Notes under the pieces: generated by a model
Databases searched by the model: none
What the model was told of the DNA's origin: nothing
The model's input: only the letters and a program-made list of their open reading frames with translations
Shown: positions 46,001 to 58,000 of the stretch, one piece after another
How the letters are laid out: each line of letters opens with the position of its first letter
Numbering within the stretch: position 1 is the first letter of the stretch
Program-made: the position numbers and the translations under genes
DNA from: Symbiodinium natans
Taxonomy: Eukaryota; Sar; Dinophyceae; Suessiales; Symbiodiniaceae
DNA length: 64,000 nucleotides
Direction: 5' to 3'
Assembly (NCBI GenBank): GCA_905221605.1
Contig: CAJNDS010002523.1
Coordinates: 1,843,800 to 1,907,799 of the forward strand

Positions 46001-49000
46001 TGGGGGGGGGGGGGGGGAACTTTGAAGGCCTTTAGGGTTTAGGGCTTGCGGATTTTGAGGGCCTTAGCGTTTTCAGGGCCTTCAGGGCCCTCAAACCTTA
46101 ACCTTACTAGGGTTTAGGGTTTAGGGTTTAGGGTTTAGTGTTTAGGGTTTAGGGTTTAGGGTTTAGGGTTTAGGGGTCAAGGTAACCCTAAAGCAAACCC
46201 TCCGAGACCATGCCGAGGCCCCAGCGGATGTGTGCTGAGAGCTGATGTCTGGTTGCAGGGAGGCCAGTCCTCAGATAGTTTAGCGGGTTAGGGGTTTGGG
46301 TTTTGGTGGCTCAGGGCTTCTACCGTGTTACCCTAAACCCTAAACCCTAAACCCTAAACCTAAACCCTAAACCCTAAACCCTAAACCCTAAACCCTAAAC
46401 CCTGAACCCTAAACCCTAAACCCCATCACCATGGCTTGGGGGCGGTTCGGGGGCTCAGTGGCTTTCAGGGTCCGTCGCAAGGGCCCGTAACTGTGGGGCC
46501 TCGATGTATCTTGGAGCGGCCGTGTGACGAGACTCACATAACTCCCCTAAACCCTAAACCCTAAACCCTAAACCCTAAACCCTAAACCCTAAACTTTCAA
46601 GATTTCAAGGTCTAGATCTGGATTTAGTGTCTTGGGTTAACGCCCAGGGTTTTTAAGGTTCGTGGATTTAGGGTTCAGGGCCTAGGGTTTCAGGCTTATA
46701 GGGTTCATGAAAACGAAAGAAGTAGTTCTTAAATGTTGTGGGATCTAACTGGTAGGTGGGCAGATATTCGATACCATAGTAGAGAGCTTCACAGATAAAT
46801 TCTTGGACTTCAGATGCTGAACCCTAAACCCTATACACCCTCAACCCATAACCCCTAAAGAAGTTAAAAGGGTATGCAGGTCTCCCCACCCTAAACCCTC
46901 AGGGCTTAGGGTTTAGGGTACCCGAAACTTGCACCCAAACCTCCCTAGCCCACCCGAAACCAGTTAGGGCTATACCCGTACATTTAGGGCTTGCGACCGC
47001 CTGAGGGCAGTTTTAGGGTTCAGGGCTAGAGCTTTAAAGGCCAGTTTATCCCAGATGCCTCAGCTGCTTTTGCTTGTAAAGGGTTCTTGGCTTCAAGTCT
47101 TTTCATGTAACCCCCCAACCCTGAACCCTGCAACCCCAAAAAGTTGTTTAAGGCTTCTAAGTTGTTAAGCCAGGCTGTAGGAAAAAACTCCGCCCTACGC
47201 CCTAACAAAGCCCCAAGACCTGAACCCTAGACGCCGAAGCTTGGGGGCCGCGCCGTCCCGCGATCAGGAACTTGAGGTCCTCTTAACAAGGGCTTGAAGA
47301 GGCGAGGAAGTTGGGTCTAGGGTTTTCGGCTGCTTAAGGTTTTGGGTTGTATGGGGCGGGGAGGGGGAGGCCGGGTCGCGCTTAGGGTCTGGAGCTTTTC
47401 GGCTGCCGCAGCCTTTGTCGGGCTTCAAAAGGGCTTGTGTCCGACCCCAAACCTCTTCTGGGCTTCTGCAGAACAGGCCCCCTAAACCCTAGCACTCCCC
47501 TTGCCAAAGTGCTTCCTAACAATGGAGTTGTGTGCTCGGTCTTTTCGCGCCTTTTTGGCGAAAGGGCCCCAAAAGACCGGCCCGACACTGCTTAGGGTTT
47601 TAGTGCTTTAGGGCTTAGGATGTAAGGCTTAATTAGGGTTTAGGGTTTAGGCTTAGGGTTTAAGGATTAGATAGGGTTTAGGGTTTAGGGTTTAGGCTTA
47701 GGGCTTAGGGTTTAATTCGGGTTGAGGGTTCGAGGGAAATCTCTCCTTGACCTTGGTGGTTGGCATCACATCGAAGACCTCGGAAGAACAAGCTCATGAA
47801 GCAGCGTACTGCAGCCTAATCCCTGAACCCTTGAACCGTTGAACCCTTGAACCCCCGAACCCTTGAAACCCTAAACCCTTAACCCTAAACCCTAAACCCT
47901 AAACCCTAAACCCTTTAACTTTAAACCCCAAAACCCTCAACCCCTACCATCCAAAGTTCACGGGCTCCAGGCCGCAAAGGGCCTGGGTTCCGAGGGCGCG
48001 GTAGGGTTTGGGGCGTCTATGGACCTGGGTATAGGATTCAGGGTTTAGGAGTTAGGGCTTAGGGCTTAGGGTTTAGGGTTTAGGGTTCGGGGTTAGGTTT
48101 TCGGTTTAGGGTTTGGGCGTCTAGGGAGCTGGGTTTGCTACAGGGTTTACGGGGTTTGGGGTCTGGGAGGAGGTTTCCCCCATCCGGATCAAATACCCCA
48201 TGCGGCGGTTCACTCCTAATCGAAGTGGTTTAGTTAAGGTTCAGGGTTTGGGATAATCTAGGTCTGGGCGCCTTAGGCTCGCTGAAAATAATCCCCTAAG
48301 CATGATCCTCTTAAACCAAAGGTAGGGAAAATACTCAAATACCCCTTCCCAGTAGTCCCCTGAGTCCCGAAACCCTAAACGCCACACCCAAAACCCTAAT
48401 CCCTAAACCCTCAACCCTAAACCCTAAACCCTAAACCCTAAACCCTAAACCCTAAACCCTAAACCCTAAACCCTCCCTAAACCCTACACCCCTAAACCCC
48501 CGGAAACCCCCAAGACAAAGCCTAGGTCCCCGAAGCCATCAACCCTGAAAAGGGCAACCCTTAATCTTATTCCCCTATAGAACCCATATAAATACCTTCA
48601 AGTGCCCTTATCAGTAAAACCCTAAACCCTAAACCCTAAACCCTAAACCCTAAACCCTAAACCCTAAACCCTTAAACCCTAAGGTCTCTTGTAAGGGTCC
48701 CTCCTCTTAGTCCCTTGAAACTTCCAATCCGAGACATCGGCCAGCGTCTGCTCCTGATAGCTCATGAGACCTTCAGCGCAGGGTTGAGGGTTTAGGGTTC
48801 TAGAGTTTTAGGGTTTAGGGTTTAGGGTTTTAGGGTTTAGGGTTTAGAGTTTAGGGATTGGGGGTTTAGGGTTTAGGGTTCTAGAGTTTTGGGGTTTAGG
48901 GTTTAGGGTTTAGGGCTACCGCAAGCCCCTCAAACCCTGAACAGCCTCACAGATAATCTCAGGTGCTGAAGGTGATGGGGCTGTCGGGGCATTGAGGATA

Positions 49001-52000
49001 GAGGGGACCCCCGAAACCCGAAGTGATGTGAAACCATGCTCGTCGTAGTTAGAAGAATACTAAGGATGATGACACAACAACCGCCACGAAAATGAGCCAA
49101 ATTCAAAAAAAAAGGCTTAAAACAATGCAATGATCATTATCGCAAGTTCCCTATCCCTAAACCCTAAACCCTAAACCCTAAACCCTAAACCCTAAACCCT
49201 AAACCCTAAACCCTAAACCCTAAACCCTAAACCCTAAACCCTAACCCTAAACCCTAACCCCTAAACCCTGGAAAACAAAAGGCACACGTCCAGTCAAGCG
49301 GCGTCCCTTGTCCCACTCGGACGTGTCGCGCCTTCAGCTGGCTTGGGGCAGAGGCTTGGGGTTCAGCATTGAGAGTGTAGGGTTTGGGGTGTAGGGTTTG
49401 GGGCTTGGGGTTTGGGATTTGGGGATTAGGGTTTGGGGTTTAGGGTTGTGGGGTTTAGGGTGTGGGGTTTAGGGGTGTGGGGTTTAGGGTTTGGGGTTTG
49501 GGGTCTAGGGTTTGGGGTTTAGAGTGTAGGTCTTAGGGAGACGTCGGCTCTGCTTTGCCCAAACACCGCGTAGGGTTTAGGGATTTGGAGTGGGGTCTCG
49601 GGGGCTGAGGGGTGAGACTCTTGGAGTTCTTGGGGCTACCGAAGCCCATAACCCGAAACCCTGAACACCAAACAGGTTTAGGGTTTAGGGTTTAGGGCTT
49701 AGGGTTTAGGGTTTAGGGTTTAGGGTTTGGGGTTTGGGGTTTAGGGTTTAGGGTTTAGAGTCGGGCCAGGGCTTAGGGTTTTTGGAGAATTTGGAGATGA
49801 GGGTCGTGTTAACTTAAGGTGCCACCCCCAATCAGGGGGCACCTACAGGTGGACTGCCTCAAGGCCTGCACAAACCCCAAACGGTGTGGGGCGTAGGGCC
49901 CAGCCCCTAAACCCTAAACCTAAACCCTAAACCCTAAACCTAAACCCTGAACCCTAAATCCTCAACCCTAAACCCTCAACCCTAAACCCTAACCCTAAAC
50001 CCTAAACCCTAAACCCTAAACCCTAAACCTCAAACCCTTGCGCGAAGCCGAGGCTTCGGGCATTGGCTTCACCGAGACGTGGATCTCGAAGCCCTTGACT
50101 TGCGGCTTAACCTCGTGGTAGGTTTGGGCTCAGAGATCGCTAGATAGGGTTTAAGAAGGGCTTAGTTGAGGGTTTAGGGTTTCGGGTTTAGGGTGACTTG
50201 CGGCTTAACCTCGTGGAAGGTTTGGGCTTGCTTCTTTCTTAGGGCCCAGATGTCGCCAATATGGGGTTTGAGAAGGGGTAGGGTTTAGGGTTTAGGGTTT
50301 AGGGTTTAGGGTTTAGGGTTTAGGGTTTAGGGTTTAGGGTTTAGGGTTTAGGGTTTAGGGTTTAGGGTTTAGGGTTTCGGGTTTCGGGTTTAGGGTTTCG
50401 GGTCCGCCGATTCTGGCGTTCCCTCCTTACCCCCAAAACGCAATACGCGGAGGGGCAGGGGGGGGGGGCGGGTAGGGGGGGGTAACCCGGCAGCTTTTCC
50501 GTGGAGGAACAGGCCACCCACACCGCCTAAACTCATGGACCATAGGCGGTTTCGCACAGGGCATAGGCGGTTTCGCACAGGGCATAGGGCTTTTTTGGAA
50601 AAAAAAAAAAACCCTCCCCGCCTTAATTAACCCCCCCTACCCACACCCCCCTTACCCCCCCCCCCTACCCCCCCCCCCCACCCGCCCCCAGTGCGAAGGA
50701 CCGCCCAGGCAGCTTCTCGCCAGGCTCCCAAACCCCCACCCAGACCCGAACCGCAAACCCAACCCACCAAACCCCAAACCTTAAACTTGTTCTCCTGCGG
50801 GGTCGGCGGCTTGAGCCGAGGCTCTTAAATTTTAACTAGGGTGGTTCAGGCTCAGGGATGCAAGCTTCTGCGGAGTCTAGAGTGCTGGGGAGGTTGTATC
50901 GGGGTTTGGGAGGGGTTAAGCTAGGGATTTCTCAATTCACGGCTAAGTGCTCCTCAGACCCTTCCGGGAACTCTTGCTGCAAGCAAATATGCAACGCAGA
51001 CTTTTTCACTTCATGGACCTTGTTTGTTGGTATGCTTAAGAGCAGAGCACACCAATACCATTCGGTATGTGGCGACCCTCAAATCTCTGCCAACGCGCGC
51101 TTGGCTCCTTGAGAGCAGTAGCTCTCCTCCCGGGGTGGGAGGGTGCGCAGCGGGGCCAAAATAATTCGAGACATTCCACTTCGTCGACTCCGCACATGAA
51201 AGAGAAACGTGGTTGCATGCAAACTCTCTATTCTCAATTCACGGCTAAGTGCTCCTCAGACCCTTCCGGGAACTCTTGCTGCAAGCAAATATGCAACGCA
51301 GACTTTTTCACTTCATGGACCTTGTTTGTTGGTATGCTTAAGAGCAGAGCACACCAATACCATTCGGTATGTGGCGACCCTCAAATCTCTGCCAACGCGC
51401 GCTTGGCTCCTTGAGAGCAGTAGCTCTCCTCCCGCTCATCCTCCAACTCGAAAGGGTACATCATTCAGACTTTGAATGCTCTGAAGACCCACGACTCCAA
51501 GAGTGTAAATGAGGCTTGTGTCACTCCCTTTTGCGATCCGAGAGAGATTTCCGCCCCTTGGAGGGCCGCCTGCAGATGCCATATACACGGAGTCAATGAA
51601 CACCAGCGGCCCCACTTGGTTTGAGTCTCTATGGAGGTTTTTTCTTGAGCTCGAAGGACAGCAACCTCGCCCTTTCGGATATACTCACGCGCCGACCGAT
51701 CTGAGAGCCAGCGCCCAAACATCATAATGTCAGCGATCGGTACTCCGCGTCTAGCTAATTCGCTGGCCCCTGATCTCCGAAATGAATGCGTGGTAAGTTG
51801 AACGTGGCCAGCACCTAGGAGGGCGGCCACTTTCTTGACCCAGCGCAAGACGGACGAGTATGAGCGATGGAAAAGGTTTTCTCCCCAGTTCAACTGTTGG
51901 GAGAACTTGTAGTATTGGACAACCCAGGTCAACACCATCGGATTGGTGATGACCACCTTTTGTTCCATCCCCCGCTTGGTTTGAGCGAGGCACAGCGTGA

Positions 52001-55000
52001 GCACACCTGACGAGAAAAAGACATCTTTCCACCGTAGCCGTAGGCTTTCGCCCACGCGCAGCAGGCCCGAAAAGCATAAGCAGACAATGAGACCCAAATC
52101 TACCTTGCCCAGAGCGACGAACACCACCATCATCGCAGAAATAAGCTCTGGCGGAGCCGCTGCTGCCTGCTGCGGCGGTTGCAGAGTGCCCCAAATATCA
52201 AACACCTTCCATGCCGTGGTGTACCGCGCCCGTGGGTTCATCCGGCGAAGGGCGCATGGCAGGCAGCCATATTCGGCCCTACCGAGGCCTTGCTCATAGC
52301 CGTCCACAAGCCACTCAGCCAAAATGATGTCTTGTTCCTCCTCGGATGCATCATCCCACGCTATACCATTGAGTTGCAGCTCCCTATGCAGATGTTGCCA
52401 TGCTTGATCATAGCGAGCTTTTGTCGCATCTCTTAATGCACTCAGCAAGAAAGCCTCGACACGGCTCCGGCCATTGCCAAAGCGTGCGCCCCACGCCACA
52501 CCAAGGCTCGACACCATCACCACCATGACCAACCAACAACGGCTTACATGGCTGCTGAAAGCCATTTGCCCGAGCTTGGATTGCTTTCTCAACGAAGAGC
52601 TGAGCCAACCTCACGTTCACTGCTGATGGACAAGCCACCTCCAAACGGGACCTTGGATATCCGGCTTGGGCCTGAACAGACGGTTTTGAGCCTGACGGTA
52701 ACAGAAAACCTGTGGGTTGACCGTTATGACCCGGTAGCAGGTCTTCTGCGGAATAGTACTCAAGATGGGCGATGGCAATGAGCATCTGTGCTTCTGATGA
52801 CTGGAATACTGAAGGAGCTGATGTCCTGGCGCGATGTTTAAAGGCTACCCAACCTCCGCAAAGCCGCACTTCGCCAATCAACCCTATACACAACAGGGCC
52901 AGCGTTGACTCAAGGGTCACTTCACGCTGACGGCGTCTCGAGCAGCCATGGGAGCATCTCCACACATCCCTCTTTTTACGTACCACAGAGAAAGATCGCT
53001 CTTCATCCGCTGTGACACGGAGGACATTGGAGAAAGTTCGGTCCGGCGGAGATGCATAAGCCCCAAGGACCCGACCACTGTGTATCAAGTCCAAAACTGT
53101 TTGCACGTGCTTGCCAGTGACTAAATCGCTGCCAATCAAACACCGTTCGCATTGATCGTAAGAGGCCGCCGGGCCAACCCGCAAGCCAAGCACACTCAGC
53201 CCTTGCTCAGTTGTCAAGGCGCATATCGCCGAAATGAGGTCACCCTTCCGCGGAACGCCTGAACAGAGATGCAAAAAGAAACGCTCATTCCCTGACCAGT
53301 TCTGCGGTGTGAAAGGGTCAGCGTGCAGTTGTTGAAGCGCCTGCGGCTCAGGGCGGTAGTCTTCACCTCTTCCACCTTCGAATCGGCGTGAGGGTTCATC
53401 AGCAGGGTTCTCAGCTGAAGCAATCCAGGGATAGAATACCTCGTGACCCCCCGCCACTGCAACCGCACATAGCTTTCTGCACCTCTCATTCAACAACTTG
53501 CTGGCCGACCTTCCCTTGGAAAAAGCTCCAACACAACAAGCGCTGTCAAGAGGATGCGCGAAGCGCCCTCCGTCGTCTACAGGCCTACGCAGGCGGTCTT
53601 CCGCTACCCACACCGCTGCATCCGCCTCCCCGAGGTAGATGTAAAGCGGTCTGTACGGCGCTCCAACCTTATGCCAGAACACATCGCTGGGCAATGCAAG
53701 CTTTGCCAAGGGACATGTCTGCGTTTCCTGTAATCCGATCCCGTGTGGCAACGCAAGATTGGTGTACGTTCCGGGATGGTCGCAAAGCTGAGCCATCGAC
53801 TGCACCACTTCGGAAGGAACGCATGTCCACGCCCGTCCAATGCCTGTCATGCTGGAGTCGCTGCACTCCACTCTATTGCTGTATGGCGATGACACATCGA
53901 ACTGGCAATACGGCAAAAGCAGCGCGGCATACATACACTCCAACCACACTGCATCCGGTAGGATCGCGAACCGGGCCTTGCTGGCCCTCATCTGCTCCAG
54001 CCACCTGTACGTGTCAGCAAATATGGAACGCATCGGAGGTCTGCACGAATGTACGTAACCATACTTGCCCACCCAACGCTCCATGTCACTGACCAACACC
54101 CTCTGTAGCGAAAGCAAATAGAATGTGGCTTGAAAAAGTTTCATGCGCTTCTGCACGCTTACCCCGAGCCAATGCTTTGTAGGATGGACAAAGTACCCTT
54201 GCACCTCTGCACCCTCTGCTGCATCAATGCTCTTCTTGGTGTTGGGATGCACACCGCGATCAACCCAGGCCTGCTCAGCACGAGAGAGCCATCCAGGACC
54301 ATGTAGATCACGCTGATCGTCCCCCTGGGCATGGTCAATCGCCCAGATGTCATCGTAAATGGAACCCCATAACGGAAAGTCCCCCGGCGCGCACTCATCC
54401 GGATGCAGCCGCCTCTCCCTAGGCATGTCTGCGGCTGACGTGGTTACATCCGTCAGTGCCTGAGCCCATCCTGCACTGGGCCCAAACCCCATAGGAGCTG
54501 TGCAGCAAGCTGGAAATCTAAGTTTCCCACCCGACATGAAGATAGGTGGCCCGCATAGCCACCGATGCCATTTCCTGCCGATCTTCAAGGAATGAAAATA
54601 GTGCCTGGCATCCCGTTTGCTCACCACCAATACACCGCCCCGAGGAGCGTAGGTAACTCTCAACTTGGGGATGTATGCAAATTTGGGTCGAGGGAGCTCA
54701 TCTGGGTCAACTAGCTGGTTAACGGAGGGATCTGTGATCACCCGGTCCTCGTCAGCATCCTTCGGGACTGCGAAAGCGCCCGCCAAGCACAATCGCCCGC
54801 GATGCCTCGCCACCTGCGATGGCTTCTTCAAAATGTGTAGGCCGGCCTTCACGTTTCGCACCACCAAGGCCGGATAAGAACCATGTAGCCACACGTGGCC
54901 GCGCTTGATTCTCTTTGGCCTCCGCCCCGACGGCAACAAGAGCGCTGTCGGCTCATTGACGTGATGCGACATCTTAGGATATTGATCCCTGAGTTCCTTA

Positions 55001-58000
55001 CGCAAGTCGACCGTGGCGGCATTGGCTGGCACTCCGCCTCTGTCGCCAAGTGGAATGGCGGTCCCGCCACCAGCATAGTGCTGTTGGTGTTTCAAAAACT
55101 GGCGAAGCTCGTCATCCTCCACCGTGGTGGCCTCCACCATCATGGAAGACCACCCTGACTCCAAGCGAGCCTGGATACGCCGATGGGCTGCAGTGAGAAA
55201 ACGCGGAGTTTCCTGCTTGCTCCCAAACAACATGTTTAGCACGGCTTGCGCCAGGTTGACCCCACGCGCGAGCACGCAAGTGCTGTCCTCCACCATGGAA
55301 CCCATGGTATAGCGCTGCGCCCTCCCATCTGTACAAAACGGGGGCAATGGAAAAACACGTGGTAAGCTGCATCCACGAGAGAGATCACTAGGAAAACTGT
55401 CACTGAATTCTGGTCTCTGCTTCATGCGGGATTGTCCCCTGCCCAGTTGCCAGAGTGTCCTCCCAAAGGAGAAGACTGAATGAGTGAGCGAACACTGCCT
55501 CCACGGAAGCAAAGATCATGCAGAGGTAGCCCTGACACCCAGAAGGACGGCCATTCGCCTTCCTCCAACTCGTCAGGGCCTGCCCAAGTCGCCGAGCTAG
55601 TTGGTAAGGGCCAGCATGGAGCTGCTGGCAAGGGAAGTTCCCGACGGTATGAGTTCGATGGCCTCGGCCTTCTCCCAGCTTCCGCCTTTCCGCTTCGCGC
55701 ACTGGATCGCCAAGATTCTCTGAGCCAGGATGTCCATTGCTCTCGAGATCTCCTTTCGATTGATGCTGTCCATCGCCTCGGATAATGTCAGCACTTCTCG
55801 CACATCCCGGATTTCCGTCAACCCGGAGTGTTGGCTTGCCCAAGCCACTACGTTGGCTTCGCGCAACTGGCTGCTTTTGGTCAGCCTGCCCTTCGAGAGC
55901 CGAGCGAAAATCGAGGCTAGAAAGTGCGCCGAGAGCGCACCTGGGTGTTTCGACGCATAAGCCATCAACTCTCCCTTCCTCTTGAACTTTTGTGCATCTA
56001 GGGAATGGACATCTTCGTAATCCACGGCCCTGGTCTTCCCCTTGTAAGCCGCAGGGGTGCATCTGAATCGCTGCTTCCGCTCCCACTGCTGCTGCTGCTG
56101 CTGCTGCGACTGGACCTCGAGCGGCTTGTGTCTGAACTCGATCCTTTCTTCTTTTTCGACTTTTTCTTCGCCTTCTTCTTCTTCTTCTTCGACTTTGTCT
56201 TGTCTTTCTTGTGCTCTTTGGTTTTCGTCTTGGCCATGTCCTTCAGCTCCTGGATGACATTTGAAAGTGATTCCAGATTGAGAGGCTCTGTGCGTGCTGC
56301 GCTCCCCGCAACTGGACCCAGACCCCCTGCATCCACGGGGGGCGCCCGCGCCAAAGGCCCTGCGCCTCCTGCGCCTAGACCTTGGGACAAGTCCACCGGC
56401 ATCAAGTTCATGCCAGTTCCTGGAGTCATGACCATTGCCTCTCGCGCCGGGCTTTGAGCCAACTGCAGCCCTAGCAACTGCGCTTCTTGCTTCAGCGCAG
56501 CCCCCTCGGCGGCAGTCGGCGCCCACTTCCTGTCGAGACGTTCTGGCGCACAGATCCAGTTGATGAGCCCATTTGCGAGCCGACCTGGAGCTGTCCTGTT
56601 TCCATCCGCGCCTTGAGGCACCTTCATTGAAGCGACGTTGCATCGTACTAGCGACCATTGCCAGTCGCTTCCGTCTCCTGTCGTGGTACGAACAATCAGC
56701 TCAGAAGATCCCGGCACTACGCCCGCTATCCAAACTTCGTCCCACTCACCGGATCTCTCGAGAAGCGCGAACCCCTCCAGATTCACTGCCGGATTGGCCA
56801 TGGGCTGACAGGTTAGTCGTTGAAGATGATCTGCTTCACCTGTGATCTGTAAGGCAACCGGTGGGCGCGTCTGCTCCCGTGATCCGGGAATCCACTCAGA
56901 GCAATAGCGGATTACACGTAGAATAACACAAGCTATAGCCAGAAATGCCCGCAAGAGCTCAATCAATCAACTCAGCGCGCAGCTCGAAAATGAGATAGGC
57001 ACTGATGAGATAGTAGCTGAAATATGACACTTGTGGCACAACTTGCACCAGGCTCCACGGAACAGATGCTCCTGCTCGAAGCACTACTGCTGAGGCAACC
57101 TCTGCAGCGACCTGACGAGCCAGATAACGTGCCACGCTGAAGACAGAGATCCCACTGCCAATCGCTATTGCGTTCCGAACTGACACAAGGCTCATTTCCA
57201 CTTGAGCCAAAATAATTCGAGACATTCCACTTCGTCGACTCCGCACATGAAAGAGAAACGTGGTTGCATGCAAACTCTCTATTGAGGTTTAGGGGGCTAG
57301 GGTTTATGGGTTTAGGGTTTAGGGATTTGATGCTTGGGGGGATAGGGTTTATGGGTTTAGGGCTTGAAAACGACTCTGAGCCCGAATTACACCTTAGGAC
57401 CAGATCTGGAGGCTACAACTTGCTAGCCTGCCAAAGGACAACTCAAGCTTGAGAGGTCTTCCGGTTCACCCTAAACCCTAAACCCTAAACCCTAAACCCC
57501 AAACCCCAAACCCCAAACCCTAAACCCTAAACCCTAAACCCAGAGGGTTCAGTGCTAAGGGTGCAGGAGCTTTGCAAAACCAGGCCGGAAAGCCGCGAAA
57601 CTCTGGCTTTAGGCATTGTGCAGCAAGGACAATTCAAGCGGCCCAGGGTGCCCACAAGAGATAGGACGAGTGAGTCAAAAGCCCAAAACCCACGAAGTAA
57701 GGGCAAACGATTTGGGGAGCTGCACTCAACCCAAAACCCAAAACCCAAAACCCTAAACCCTAAACACTAAACCCTAAACCCTAAACCCCAAACCCTAAAC
57801 CGTAAACCCTAAACCCTGAACCTAATTCTGCAAAGGCTTTGCGATGCGAGGCCGACGGCAACTTAAGCGCCTGGCCAAAAAGAAAACCCAAGAATCGCCC
57901 CCTTAGGGTTTAGGGTTTAGGGTTTAGGGTTGAGGGTTTAGGGTTTAGGGTTTAGGGCCAAAAAGCATACCCTCATCCCTCCTGGCCCCCCGAAACGGCC

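Larger units (their letters stand above)
50931..57283 (-). mobile_element. DIRS-order retrotransposon with PAT/Ngaro-type split direct repeats
   Basis: Read on the minus strand the element is A1 (57283-57206), internal ORFs, B1 (51434-51233), A2 (51232-51155), a 22-bp spacer and B2 (51132-50931). B1 abuts A2 directly. This A1-B1-A2-B2 layout is diagnostic of PAT and Ngaro groups, which replicate through a circular intermediate integrated by a tyrosine recombinase. ORF order is a gag-like region, then RT-RNase H-methyltransferase, then the recombinase. No target-site duplication is expected or seen. A and B repeat copies look identical, which argues for a recent insertion, yet the gag frame is broken. 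It lies in a gene B intron, in the same orientation as the gene. Confidence 0.9.
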
